Below, one piece after another: positions 39,994 through 48,908 of a stretch of 64,000 bases of DNA. Origin of the DNA: Lentzea albidocapillata subsp. violacea (GTDB taxonomy: Bacteria > Actinomycetota > Actinomycetes > Mycobacteriales > Pseudonocardiaceae); NCBI RefSeq assembly GCF_900100275.1, contig NZ_FNET01000001.1, forward strand, positions 930,001-994,000. Reading direction: 5' to 3'. A model generated the notes under the pieces. The model was given only the letters and a program-made list of their open reading frames with translations. It was not told the origin of the DNA and searched no databases. Made by a program: the position numbers and the translations under genes. Positions within the stretch are counted from its first letter, which is position 1, and each line of letters starts with the position of its first letter.

Positions 39994-42488
39994 ATGCCCC
40001 GCCCGGAAAGACCGCTCGACCCGTTCGCCGGGCCCGTGGAACAGTTCGCCTTCGACCTGCGCAAGCTCCGCGAGAAGGCCGGCTCCCCCGGCTACCGGGA
40101 GCTCGGCAGGCTCAGCCACTACTCCGCCAGCACCCTCGCCGACGCCGCCCGCGGCCAGCGGCTGCCCAGCCTCGCCGTGTCGCTCGCGTTCGTCCGTGCC
40201 TGCGGCGGCGACGAAGAGGCGTGGGAACAACGCTGGCGCGAGATCGGCGAGGCCGAGCCGCGGCAGCCCGGGGGCGACTCCCCCTACGTCGGCCTCAAGG
40301 CGTTCACCGAACACGACGCCGACCGCTTCTTCGGCCGCGAACGGCTCGTCGGCAAGCTCCTGGGCAAACTCGAGCACCACGACACCGTGCTGGTCGTCGG
40401 CGCCTCAGGCTCGGGCAAGTCGTCACTGCTCAGGGCCGGACTGCTGGCCCGCAGTCACGGTGAGCTGATCACCCCGAGCACCTGCGAGACGCTCCCCGTC
40501 GTCGAGGGCCTGCTGGTGGTCGACCAGTTCGAGGAGATCTTCACGCTCCCGCACCGCGACGAGTTCATCGCCGCGCTCACCGGACGCGACGGCCAGACCG
40601 TCATCGGGCTGCGCGCCGACTTCTACGGCCACTGCGCCCGCTATCCCGACCTGGTCAGGGCCATCGAGGACGCTCAGGTCGTGGTCGGCCCCATGACCAC
40701 CGACGAGCTGCGCAAGGCCATCACCCAGCCCGCGGTCGAGGTCGGCTGCGCGCTCGAGACCGGACTCGTCGCCCGCCTCATCGCCGACGCCACCGGCGAA
40801 CCCGGCGTCCTCCCCCATGTCAGCCACGCACTGCTCGAAACGTGGCAACGCAAGCGCGGCAACACCCTCACGCTCTCCAGCTACCACGAGAGCGGCGGCA
40901 TCGCCCGCGCGATCGCCAACACCGCCGAGAACGCCTACACAGGCCTGGACGAGCACCAGCGCGTGCAGGCCCGTCAGGTCTTCCTGCGCCTGATCACCCC
41001 GGGTGAAGGCACCGAGGACACCAAACGCCACGTCAAACGGTCCGAACTCGCGGCCGACGACGTCGTCGAACACCTCGCCGGCGCGCGCATCCTCACCGTC
41101 CACGACGACGGCGTCGAGATCAGTCACGAAGCCGTCATCCGCAGCTGGCCCCGCCTGCGCGACTGGCTCGCCGAAGCACGCGACGACCTGCGCGTGCACC
41201 GCCGGCTCACCGCCGCGGCCGCCTACTGGGAGGCACACGGCCGCGACCCCGGCTCGCTCTACCGGGGCGTGCCGCTCACCCAGGCCACCGACTGGTCACA
41301 GCGCGAACCCGGCGCCCTCAACGCCGAGGAGCAGGCGTTCCTCGACGCCAGCAAGGCCGCGGTCGAACACGGCCTCGCCACCGAGAAACGCCGCACCACC
41401 AACCTCCGCCGAGTCGTCGCGCTGCTCGCCGTGCTGCTGCTCGTGGCCACCACCGCGTCGGTGTTCGCCGTGCGCGCCCAACGGCAGACCACCGAGCAAC
41501 GCACTATCGCGCTCGCCCAGAAGGCCATCGCCGAGGCCAACGGCCTGCAGGACCGCGACCCCGGTCTCGCGAACCAGCTCCGGCTGGCCGCCTACCGCCT
41601 GACCGGCCTGCCCGCCGCCCGTGACAGCCTGCTCAGCACCTTCGCCGGGCCCCAGGTCACCATCGCCAGAGGCCACACCGACGCGACGTCGTTCGCGCTG
41701 TTCAGCCCGGACAACAAGCTCATGGCCACGGCAGGCGACGACAAGCAGCTGATCGTCTGGGACATGGCCGACCGCCACCACCCCACCGAACTCAGCCGTG
41801 TGCACGCCGGTGACGACGCGATTCACGGCATGGCGTTCAGCCCGCGCACAAGGCCGACACCGTGTGGGAGATCCAGTTCTCCCAGGACGACCGCACGCTC
41901 GTCATCGCCAACGGCAGCCGCGAACTCCAGCTCTGGGACATCGGCAACCCCGCCAAGCCCCGCGCCCACCCCGTGCTGCGCACCGACGACAATCCCGACC
42001 CCATCCGCCGCGGCGGGCAGGCCGGGCGCGAGGAGGTCATGACCGTCGTCATCCACGGCGACGTCATGGCGTTCGCGAACATGGGCAGCAGCGGCGCGCT
42101 GTACGACATCAGCGATCCCGCGCAGCCGCGCAGGCTCAGTTCACTGCCCAACGACGGCGGGCCGCTGCAACGCCTCGCCTTCTCCCCCGACGGCACCCTT
42201 CTCGCCGCCGGCACGACCGACGACGTGATTCGTGTGTGGGACGTGCGCGATCCCCGCAACCCCCAGGTGCGGGCAGTGCTGCACGGTCACACCGAGCGGG
42301 TCTGGGGCGTGGCCTTCTCCCCGGACAACCGCACCCTCACGACCACCGGTACGGATCGCACCATCCGCGTCTGGGACATCGACGTCGAGGCGACCGCGGC
42401 CCGCGTGTGCGCCACTACGACGGCGCACCTGTCCACTCGTCATTGGGAGCAATACTTCCCCGGCGTCGAGCCGAGGCCTCTCTGCTGA
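39994..42488 (+). pseudogene. Frameshifted HTH-nSTAND1-WD40 protein
   Basis: The first part (to about 41845) encodes an XRE-like HTH (residues 12-75), an nSTAND1 NTPase (GASGSGKSS Walker A, LLVVDQFEEIF Walker B), a membrane helix (VVALLAVLLLVATTASVFAV) and the first WD40 blades (GHTDATSFALFSPDNKLMA). At about 41845-41855 the frame is lost after IHGMAFSP; one missing base restores AHKADTVWEIQFSQDDRTL and four more blades with the family's usual end (CATTTAHLSTRHWEQYFPG). Only five or six blades remain, fewer than a full propeller, so an internal deletion is also likely. Either a true pseudogene or a sequence error. Confidence 0.8.
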
Positions 42489-42616
42489 ACAACACCGCTC
42501 ACCCTTCCCTCTCGCCCTAGTTGTAGTGCGGAAAGGTTGTGCGGTGTCGACGCCGGGGCGTCGTACAACAACGTTCGTGCAACGCGAGCGGTCAACCGGT
42601 CGAAGATGACTCGTCA

Positions 42617-42640
42617 GTCAACACTGAAGCAATAAAATTT
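42617..42640 (+). promoter_or_regulatory. Copy 3 of the CACTGAA element
   Basis: CAACACTGAAGCAATAAAAT, 37 bp before the hypothetical gene at 42677. The CAACACTGAA half matches copy 2 exactly; the TATAG half is degenerate. Confidence 0.4.
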
Positions 42641-42676
42641 ACCGAACTGGTTGCCGATATGATCAGATTCTGGGTC

Positions 42677-43120
42677 ATGGAGCTCGTGCCGCAAGAAGTC
42701 GGGGTCGCTCACAGCGCACTGCCGCACGACGAAACATCCGCCCGTGCCCTGCTCGCACAAGCCGCGGCCCAGGGCCTGCACACAGTCGTCGTCACCGCCG
42801 AGGAAGGTGACGAACGCGCGATAGCCGTCCTGCGCGAGCTGCGCGCGGAATGGCAGACGGAGGGCGGCCGGATCACCGCCCAGCTCGACACGGACGCAGA
42901 AGGCCAGTTGCAGCACCTCTGGGGCCTCACGGCGGACGAGCGGGCCGCGTGGCTCGCCGCGTTCCCCCGCCACGACGACCCGAACTGGTGGATGCACCGG
43001 CTGCTGGTCCTCAACCACCACCCGGAGTGGTCGCCGCTGAAGGACTGGCTGGTCGACGAGCACGTGCGGCTCTTCGGCCGCCCGCCCGGACGCCGCCGCT
43101 CTAGCGCGGCAGGCCGCTGA
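42677..43120 (+). CDS. Hypothetical protein downstream of a shared promoter motif
   Basis: A 147-residue soluble, acidic protein (ALPHDETSARALLAQAAAQGLHTVVVTAEEGDERAIAVL read by segment; later DPNWWMHRLLVLNHHPEWSPL). No known family is recognised. An ATG six codons upstream is an alternative start. It follows the third copy of the CACTGAA motif and overlaps the convergent membrane-protein gene by 20 bp. Confidence 0.6.
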   Translation: MELVPQEVGVAHSALPHDETSARALLAQAAAQGLHTVVVTAEEGDERAIAVLRELRAEWQTEGGRITAQLDTDAEGQLQHLWGLTADERAAWLAAFPRHDDPNWWMHRLLVLNHHPEWSPLKDWLVDEHVRLFGRPPGRRRSSAAGR

Positions 43121-44204
43121 AGTCGGGCTGGTGGAACCGCAGGATCGGGGGGATCGGGTCCTCCTTCGGGGTGTCCCGGTCCGGCTGGACCGCGGCGAAC
43201 GTCAGCACCGGCACCCTCGGCACGCCCACGGCGATCACGTCACCATGCGTCCCGGCGATCCACATGACGCCGGTGTCGGCGATGTTCGCGACCACGCTCA
43301 AGTCCGGCAGCACGAACTGAACCAGCGCGAGCCCGCCGGGCATCTCCGCGAGCCCGGCGACGTGCTGGTTGGGCTGCCACGGAAACAGCGTGATCGCGAC
43401 GGGCGTCCACTGTGCCGAGTTCTCCACCGCCAGCACGGCGTCGCGGTACCAGCGGCTGATCTCGACCGACGTCGGAATGCCGAGCAGCCCTGAGACCAGC
43501 AGGAGCCCGCCCACGACCAGCCCGGCCGGGGCGAACGGGAACAGGCTGAGCAGGACGAGCACTCCCCCGGCGACCGCGGGCACGGCGGACCACAGCCAGG
43601 CCCGCATGCCCCACCGCATGCCCTTGAAGGCCCGCAGGGTGGCCGCGTCGTCCAGAGGCCTGCCGAGCGGCCGCTCCACGCGCTTGCGAACCGGGTGTTT
43701 CGCCGCGCCCTCACCGTGATCGACCTTGGCGTTCTCCATCTTCGCGAACCCCGCGGCGCGCAGGACGGCCCTGCCCCCGGCGTCCGGGCCGCAGACGAAG
43801 ACCTCCTGCCGTTCCAGCACCATGTCCGGAAGGTCCTCGAACCAGCCCTTGAGCACGATGCCCTCGACCAGCAGCCGATCGGTCCCGTCGGCGTGCTTCT
43901 CCAGCACCCCGGCCGGAACCCGGCGCCACGGCCCCTCCAACAGCCCGCGCCGCTGGGCCTTGGTCTCCGAGCGGTACATCAACGGACCCAGCCCGCCCAC
44001 GAGCGTGATCAGCGCCAGCACCACGAAGGCGCCGATGCTGCCCGGCGTCGACGGCAGCAGCCAGCACGTCACCGCGCCGGCGCCCGCCACGACGGCGATG
44101 CCGCCCAGCGTCCTCGCGCCCCAGCGCAGGTCCTGCAGGATCAGCCCCGTGGACCAGTCGTCCTTCGCGGCCACGTCCGTCCGCGGTTCCAGGTAGTGCA
44201 GCAC
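43101..44204 (-). CDS. Four-helix membrane protein of unknown function
   Basis: A 367-residue membrane protein. Two hydrophobic pairs are visible (GGIAVVAGAGAVTCWLL and GAFVVLALITLVGGLGPL; AVPAVAGGVLVLLSLFPF and GLVVGGLLLVSGLLGI). Between them is a soluble domain of about 100 residues (VLEKHADGTDRLLVEGIVLKG). The C-terminal ~110 residues are soluble. I do not recognise the family. It follows the alpha/beta hydrolase gene in the same direction with a 10-bp gap, so they are probably cotranscribed. Confidence 0.75.
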   Translation of the reverse strand: MLHYLEPRTDVAAKDDWSTGLILQDLRWGARTLGGIAVVAGAGAVTCWLLPSTPGSIGAFVVLALITLVGGLGPLMYRSETKAQRRGLLEGPWRRVPAGVLEKHADGTDRLLVEGIVLKGWFEDLPDMVLERQEVFVCGPDAGGRAVLRAAGFAKMENAKVDHGEGAAKHPVRKRVERPLGRPLDDAATLRAFKGMRWGMRAWLWSAVPAVAGGVLVLLSLFPFAPAGLVVGGLLLVSGLLGIPTSVEISRWYRDAVLAVENSAQWTPVAITLFPWQPNQHVAGLAEMPGGLALVQFVLPDLSVVANIADTGVMWIAGTHGDVIAVGVPRVPVLTFAAVQPDRDTPKEDPIPPILRFHQPDFSGLPR

Positions 44205-44214
44205 CAGCCCCCAG

Positions 44215-45048
44215 CTATGCCTTGGCGGCCACTTCCCGAATCAGGTTCGCGAGCTCGGCCGGCCGCTCCAGCGGAAGCATATGTCCCGCGTCCGACAAGA
44301 TCACCGACGTGCCGCCGAACTTGACCGCGTCCGACTCCGGCACCAGCCGGTCCTCGTCCCCCACGACGGCGACGAGGGCCTTCTCCTTGGCCACCGTCAG
44401 CCCGGCCTCGCGGTCGTAGCGGTCCACGGCGGGCCGGAACAGCGCGACCGTCTCGGGCCAGTGCCCCCACACCATGTCCGCGGTCAGGTCGACGTCCTCG
44501 TCCGCCGGCTGGTCACCGAACAGCCACCAGCGCAGTCCCGCCGTCTTGGCCGGCTCGATCTTCTCCCGCACCGCGCGCACGATCGGCCCGAACGCCCGTT
44601 CCAGCTCCCGCACGAGCTTCCCGACGGCCTTGGGCCACGCCAGCGACGTCTCGGACATGCCGCTCGCCGCCGTGGACACGAACACGTTGCCCAGCACGCG
44701 CTGCCGGAACAGCCGCGGCCTGCGTTCCGCCATCGCGAGTGCCGCCATGCCGCCCATCGAGTGCCCGGCGATCACGACCTGGCCCTGGGGCACCGCGCGT
44801 TCGATCAGCTCGCCCAGGTCCTCGCCGAGCTGGTCGATCGTGGCCGTCTCCTTGGACGCGCCGCCCGACCTGCCGTGGCCGCGGTGGTCGTAGGCGATGA
44901 CCTGGAACTCGGGGCTCAGTCGCTCCACGACCTTGTGCCAGCTGCGGTGGTCGAGCGCGTAGCCGTGCGCGAGCACGACCGTCACCGGCGACTCGGGGTC
45001 GCCCGCGCGCAGCACGTTGAGCTCGGTTCCGTCTTCCAGCCGCACCAT
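44215..45048 (-). CDS. Alpha/beta hydrolase
   Basis: A 277-residue serine hydrolase with the complete triad: nucleophile GHSMGGM, Asp in GDEDRLVPE and His in DAGHMLPLERP, plus the oxyanion segment LAHGYALDHRSW. It resembles lipase/esterase or epoxide-hydrolase-like enzymes; substrate is unknown. I start at MVRLEDGTEL, which has AAAGGA upstream; an earlier frame start would place the 12-bp inverted repeat at 45061 inside the gene. It leads a small leftward operon with the membrane protein. Confidence 0.87.
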   Translation of the reverse strand: MVRLEDGTELNVLRAGDPESPVTVVLAHGYALDHRSWHKVVERLSPEFQVIAYDHRGHGRSGGASKETATIDQLGEDLGELIERAVPQGQVVIAGHSMGGMAALAMAERRPRLFRQRVLGNVFVSTAASGMSETSLAWPKAVGKLVRELERAFGPIVRAVREKIEPAKTAGLRWWLFGDQPADEDVDLTADMVWGHWPETVALFRPAVDRYDREAGLTVAKEKALVAVVGDEDRLVPESDAVKFGGTSVILSDAGHMLPLERPAELANLIREVAAKA

Positions 45049-45060
45049 GCGGAGTCCTTT

Positions 45061-45099
45061 CGCCGTGTCGTCTGTTCGTCCTAACGAGACGACACGGCG
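45061..45099. promoter_or_regulatory. Long inverted repeat before the hydrolase gene
   Basis: CGCCGTGTCGTC and GACGACACGGCG are perfect 12-bp arms around a 15-bp spacer, 13 bp upstream of the hydrolase start and 12 bp past the SDR stop. It may be an operator with widely spaced half-sites or a terminator/attenuator hairpin. Confidence 0.6.
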
Positions 45100-45111
45100 C
45101 GAGGACACGCC

Positions 45112-45900
45112 CTAAACGCGGCCGAGCACCACAGGGGGCGGCAGCTGGCCGCCACCGACGCCCGGCACACCGCGGAAGTCGTAGGCCGTCGCCTTACCGC
45201 CGGGCTGGATGATCCAGGCCTCCCCCGGCCCGCCCTCGGTCAGCACCGACTGCACGGCCTCCGCGACGTCCGAGGGCGTCAGCAACGGGAACCCGGCCGC
45301 GGCGAACTCCTCCTTCGCCCCGCCCAGCAGCAACGTGTCGACGAACCCGGGGCACAACGCGGAGACCGTGATGCCATCGCCCGCCAACGCCTTGCCCGCC
45401 GCCCGCGCGTACCCGACGACCGCGTGCTTGGTCAGCGTGTACAGCGGATCGGACGGCATCGCGGTGATCCCCGCCAGCGACGCCGTGATCACGACCTTCC
45501 CGCCGCCCTGCCGCCGCAACGCCGGCACGGCCGCGCAGAGCCCGTACACGACGTGGTCGACGTTGACGCCGACCAGCTTGCGGTAGCGGGCGACGTCCAG
45601 CGCGTCGTCCACACCGGCCTGACCGCCGCCGATGCCGGCGTTGAGGTGCACGACGTCAAGGCGGCCGAGCTCCTTCTCCACCTGCGCCACTGCCTCGGGC
45701 ATGGTCGCGGGATCGCTGACGTCACCGGCGATGGCGATGCCGCCCACCGCGGACGCGACCCGGTGCGCGCCGGCGGCGTCGAGGTCGAGCACCGCGACCT
45801 TCGCCCCGAGCTTCGCGAGCCGGTGCGCGACGGCCGAGCCGATCCCTCGCGCACCGCCTGTGACCAGCGCGACCCGTCCGGTCAAGTCCACAGTGGACAC
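45112..45900 (-). CDS. Short-chain dehydrogenase/reductase
   Basis: A 262-residue classical SDR: VALVTGGARGIGSAVA cofactor motif, VHLNAGIGG, catalytic Ser in VVITASLAGI, and YTLTKHAVVGY (Tyr/Lys). The C-terminal 40 residues (GEAWIIQPGGKATAYDFRGVPGV) resemble 15-hydroxyprostaglandin-dehydrogenase-like SDRs of actinobacteria. GTG start. It follows the M20 peptidase gene with a 9-bp gap and may be cotranscribed with it. Confidence 0.9.
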   Translation of the reverse strand: MSTVDLTGRVALVTGGARGIGSAVAHRLAKLGAKVAVLDLDAAGAHRVASAVGGIAIAGDVSDPATMPEAVAQVEKELGRLDVVHLNAGIGGGQAGVDDALDVARYRKLVGVNVDHVVYGLCAAVPALRRQGGGKVVITASLAGITAMPSDPLYTLTKHAVVGYARAAGKALAGDGITVSALCPGFVDTLLLGGAKEEFAAAGFPLLTPSDVAEAVQSVLTEGGPGEAWIIQPGGKATAYDFRGVPGVGGGQLPPPVVLGRV

Positions 45901-45909
45901 GGGACCTCC

Positions 45910-47235
45910 TCAGCTGTTCCGCAGGAATCGGTCGAGAACCCGGACGCCGAACTTCAGGGCGTCCACCGGCACGCGCTCGTCCACGCCGTGGAAGAGCCCG
46001 GAGAAGTCGAGGTCGGCGGGCAGCCTCAGCGGCGCGAAGCCGAAGTTGCGGATGCCGAGCGTCTGGAACGACTTGGCGTCCGTGCCGCCGGAGAGCATGT
46101 AGGGCAGCACGCGGGCACCGGGGTCCTCGGCGATGATCGACGCCGTCATCGCGTCGACCAGGGCGCCGTCGAACGTCGTCTCGACCGGCGGCAGGCCGAT
46201 CCACTCGCGTTCCACGTCCGGGCCGAGGAGTTCGGCGAGCTCGCGGTCGAACGCCTCCTCGCGGCCCGGCAGGATCCGGCAGTCCACAGTGGCCTCGGCG
46301 GTCGACGGGATGACGTTCGCCTTGTACCCGGCGGAGAGCATCGTCGGGTTCGCCGTGTCGCGCAGCGTCGCGCCGATCATCCGCGACAGCGCGCCGAGCT
46401 TGCCGATCGAGCCCTCGATGTCGTCCTCGGGGAAGTCGAGGCCGGTGATCTCGGTGACGCCGTCGAGGAACTCGCGCACGGACGGGCGGATGATCAGCGG
46501 CCACTGGTGCTGGTCGAGCTTGGTGACGGCGGCGGCGAGCTTCGCCACGGCGTTGTCGCGGTGGATCATGCTGCCGTGCCCGGCGGTGCCCTTGACGCGC
46601 AGCTTGAGCCAGCGGATGCCCTTCTCCGCGGTCTCGACGAGGTACGCGCGGACGTCGTCCTTGAGCGTGATCGAGAAGCCGCCCACCTCGCTGATCGCCT
46701 CGGTGACGCCCTCGAACAGCTCGGGCCGGTTCTCCACCAGCCACTTCGCGCCGTAGAGGCCGCCCGCCTCCTCGTCGGCGAGGAACGCGAACACGATGTC
46801 GCGCGGCGGCACGACGTTCTCCCGCTTGAAGTGCCGGGCCAGGGCCAGCGTCATGCCGACCATGTCCTTCATGTCGACCGCGCCGCGGCCCCACACGTAC
46901 CCGTCCTGCACGGCGCCGGAGAACGGATGCACCGACCACTCCGAGGCGTCGGCGGGCACCACGTCGAGGTGACCGTGCACGAGAAGCGCGCCACGGCTCG
47001 CGTCGGCGCCCTGAAGGCGCGCGACGACGTTGCCGCGGCCCTTGGCGCCCGACTCCACATAGGTCGTCTCGTAGCCGACCTCGGACAGCTTCCCGGCCAC
47101 CCACTCGGCGGCCTCGCGCTCCCCCACGACCGTCGCGGGATCACCCGTGTTCGTCGTGTCGATCCTGATCAGCTCACTGACGAGGGTCACGACCTCGTCT
47201 TCCGCCACTGCCAGTGCGTTCCCCGTTGTGCTCAC
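45910..47235 (-). CDS. M20-family metallopeptidase
   Basis: A 441-residue zinc peptidase of the ArgE/DapE/CPG2 clan. Metal ligands are visible: His in LVHGHLDVVP, Asp in GRGAVDMKD, Glu pair in LADEEAGG, and the final His in LFHGVDER; the lid domain has GTAGHGSM. It would cleave an N-acyl amino acid or small peptide. The actinobacterial group annotated as M20/M25/M40 hydrolases looks the same. The start is GTG. Order is M20 then SDR on the minus strand. Confidence 0.92.
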   Translation of the reverse strand: MSTTGNALAVAEDEVVTLVSELIRIDTTNTGDPATVVGEREAAEWVAGKLSEVGYETTYVESGAKGRGNVVARLQGADASRGALLVHGHLDVVPADASEWSVHPFSGAVQDGYVWGRGAVDMKDMVGMTLALARHFKRENVVPPRDIVFAFLADEEAGGLYGAKWLVENRPELFEGVTEAISEVGGFSITLKDDVRAYLVETAEKGIRWLKLRVKGTAGHGSMIHRDNAVAKLAAAVTKLDQHQWPLIIRPSVREFLDGVTEITGLDFPEDDIEGSIGKLGALSRMIGATLRDTANPTMLSAGYKANVIPSTAEATVDCRILPGREEAFDRELAELLGPDVEREWIGLPPVETTFDGALVDAMTASIIAEDPGARVLPYMLSGGTDAKSFQTLGIRNFGFAPLRLPADLDFSGLFHGVDERVPVDALKFGVRVLDRFLRNS

Positions 47236-47254
47236 CCCGTCTTCCTACCACCCG

Positions 47255-48145
47255 TCAGAACACAGACCAGCCCGTCAGAGTGGTGAAACGGTCCAGCGCC
47301 TCAAGACCCGCGACGGAGTTGCCGCGTGCGTCCAATGCTGGACTCCAGACGCAGATCGCGCACTTCCCGGGGACGACGGCGATGATCCCGCCGCCGACAC
47401 CGCTCTTGCCGGGCAGGCCGACGCGGTAGGCGAACTGGCCGGCGGCGTCGTAGGTGCCGCACGTGAGCATCACGGCGTTGACGCGCTTGGCACCGCTGAC
47501 GCCGAGCAGCCGGGTGCCGTCGTTGCGGACGCCGTGGCGGGCGAGGAAGAGCGTGGCGCGGGCAAGATCGGCGCAGCTCATCGCGATCGAACACTGCCGC
47601 ACGTACTCATGCAGCACCACGTCGACAGGGTTGCGCATGTTGCCGTAGGAGGCCATGAAATGCGCGAGCGCGCGGTTGCGATCGCTGTGGTCCAGCTCGG
47701 ACTTGGCGACCTCGGGGTCGACCCCCAATGCCGGGTTGCCGCTCTCCTGCCGCAGGAACTCGAGCAGCCGGTCCGCGGCGCCGAGACCCAGGTGGTCGGT
47801 GACGACGACCGCGCCCGCGTTGATGAACGGGTTGCGCGGGATGCCCTGCTCGGTCTCCAGCTGGACCAGCGAGTTGAACGGCGACCCGGACGGCTCCCGG
47901 CCGACGCGGGTCCACACGTCGTCGTTCTCGGCGAGGGCCAGAGCCAGCATGAACGCCTTGGAGATGCTCTGGATCGAGAACGGCGTGTCGTACTGCCCCG
48001 CGCCGAAGACCTCGCCGTCCAGGGTGGCGACGGCGAGGCCGAAGGCGTGCGGGTCGATCCTGGCCAGTGCCGGGATGTAGTCGGCTACGGCGCCACCTGG
48101 CGTGACCTCTGAGGCGATCCGGTCCACCAGCTGTTGCAGCTCCAT
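47255..48145 (-). CDS. glsA: Glutaminase A
   Basis: A 296-residue serine-dependent glutaminase (beta-lactamase-like fold) that hydrolyses L-glutamine to glutamate and ammonia. The catalytic Ser60-x-x-Lys63 pair is in SIQSISKAF; other landmarks are GREPSGSPFNSLVQLE, NPFINAGAVV and SGVGGGIIAVVPGK. Length is normal. It lies 19 bp upstream of the M20 gene in the same direction. Confidence 0.95.
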   Translation of the reverse strand: MELQQLVDRIASEVTPGGAVADYIPALARIDPHAFGLAVATLDGEVFGAGQYDTPFSIQSISKAFMLALALAENDDVWTRVGREPSGSPFNSLVQLETEQGIPRNPFINAGAVVVTDHLGLGAADRLLEFLRQESGNPALGVDPEVAKSELDHSDRNRALAHFMASYGNMRNPVDVVLHEYVRQCSIAMSCADLARATLFLARHGVRNDGTRLLGVSGAKRVNAVMLTCGTYDAAGQFAYRVGLPGKSGVGGGIIAVVPGKCAICVWSPALDARGNSVAGLEALDRFTTLTGWSVF

Positions 48146-48171
48146 GCCGTCATCCCATCACGGGACAGGCG

Positions 48172-48765
48172 TCACGCCACCTGGAACTCGTAGAACTTGG
48201 TGGGCTGGCCCGCGACGACGGTGCAGGGGACGTGGACGACGCCGATCCAGGTCGGGTCGCCGTTCTCGTAGCGCGGCGTCAGCGCCAGGTCGGCGTTGCC
48301 GAGGTTGATCGACGTCGTGCCGGCGTTGGCCAGCGTCAGCGCGGGCAGGGTGCCGCTGGCGACGACCTGGAACGTGCCGGACGGGGGAACCGGCGTGTTG
48401 GGGATGGTCAGTGTCGACGTCAGGTTCTGGACGCTGCCGGCGTTGTCCACGGCGATGTTCGTGGTGAGCGTGCCATCGACGGAACGGCCGCCGATCCACC
48501 ACAGCGTGTTGCGGACGTCGTCGGACACGGTGGACGTCACCGTCGCCGACGCCGGCGCGGTCGGCACCCCGACGGCGGCCGAGTCCGGCATGTCCGGTGA
48601 GGTGACCACGGTCGGCACGTCGTGCGTGCCCGCGACCGAGAACTGGCACGAGTAGATGAGGCTCAGCTCGGCGGTCGCGGCGGAACTCGTGCCGGCCGTC
48701 GCCACGCTCAGCGCTCCGGCGACCATCAGAACCGCGGCTGCGCGCGTGAAAAGTCCGGTCTTCAT
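48172..48765 (-). CDS. Secreted beta-sandwich protein (DUF6801-like)
   Basis: A 197-residue exported protein: signal peptide (FTRAAAVLMVAGALSVATAG) ending near SSAATA, then a Thr/Val-rich beta-sandwich with two cysteines (YSCQFSV and HVPCTVV) that probably form a disulfide. It resembles the DUF6801 family of actinobacterial cell-surface proteins; function is unknown. The ATG with a GGAGG site is preferred over one 12 codons earlier. A palindrome lies 50 bp upstream. Confidence 0.78.
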   Translation of the reverse strand: MKTGLFTRAAAVLMVAGALSVATAGTSSAATAELSLIYSCQFSVAGTHDVPTVVTSPDMPDSAAVGVPTAPASATVTSTVSDDVRNTLWWIGGRSVDGTLTTNIAVDNAGSVQNLTSTLTIPNTPVPPSGTFQVVASGTLPALTLANAGTTSINLGNADLALTPRYENGDPTWIGVVHVPCTVVAGQPTKFYEFQVA

Positions 48766-48814
48766 CTGCAGGGACCTCCTGAGAACGTCATTGAACTGCA
48801 AGAAGGCGGTGTTG

Positions 48815-48832
48815 CTTTACTCGCCAGTAAAG
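48815..48832. promoter_or_regulatory. Palindrome upstream of secreted-protein gene
   Basis: CTTTACT-CGCC-AGTAAAG is a perfect 7-bp inverted repeat 50 bp before the secreted-protein start. TACT...AGTA palindromes are typical of TetR-family sites, but no such regulator is adjacent. Confidence 0.5.
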
Positions 48833-48908
48833 TAACCGCGCCGCATTCCGGGAGGCAAGCAAAAACGCACTTTTGTCATCCGCGTGCGAAATTGCTTCCG
48901 GTGATTTG

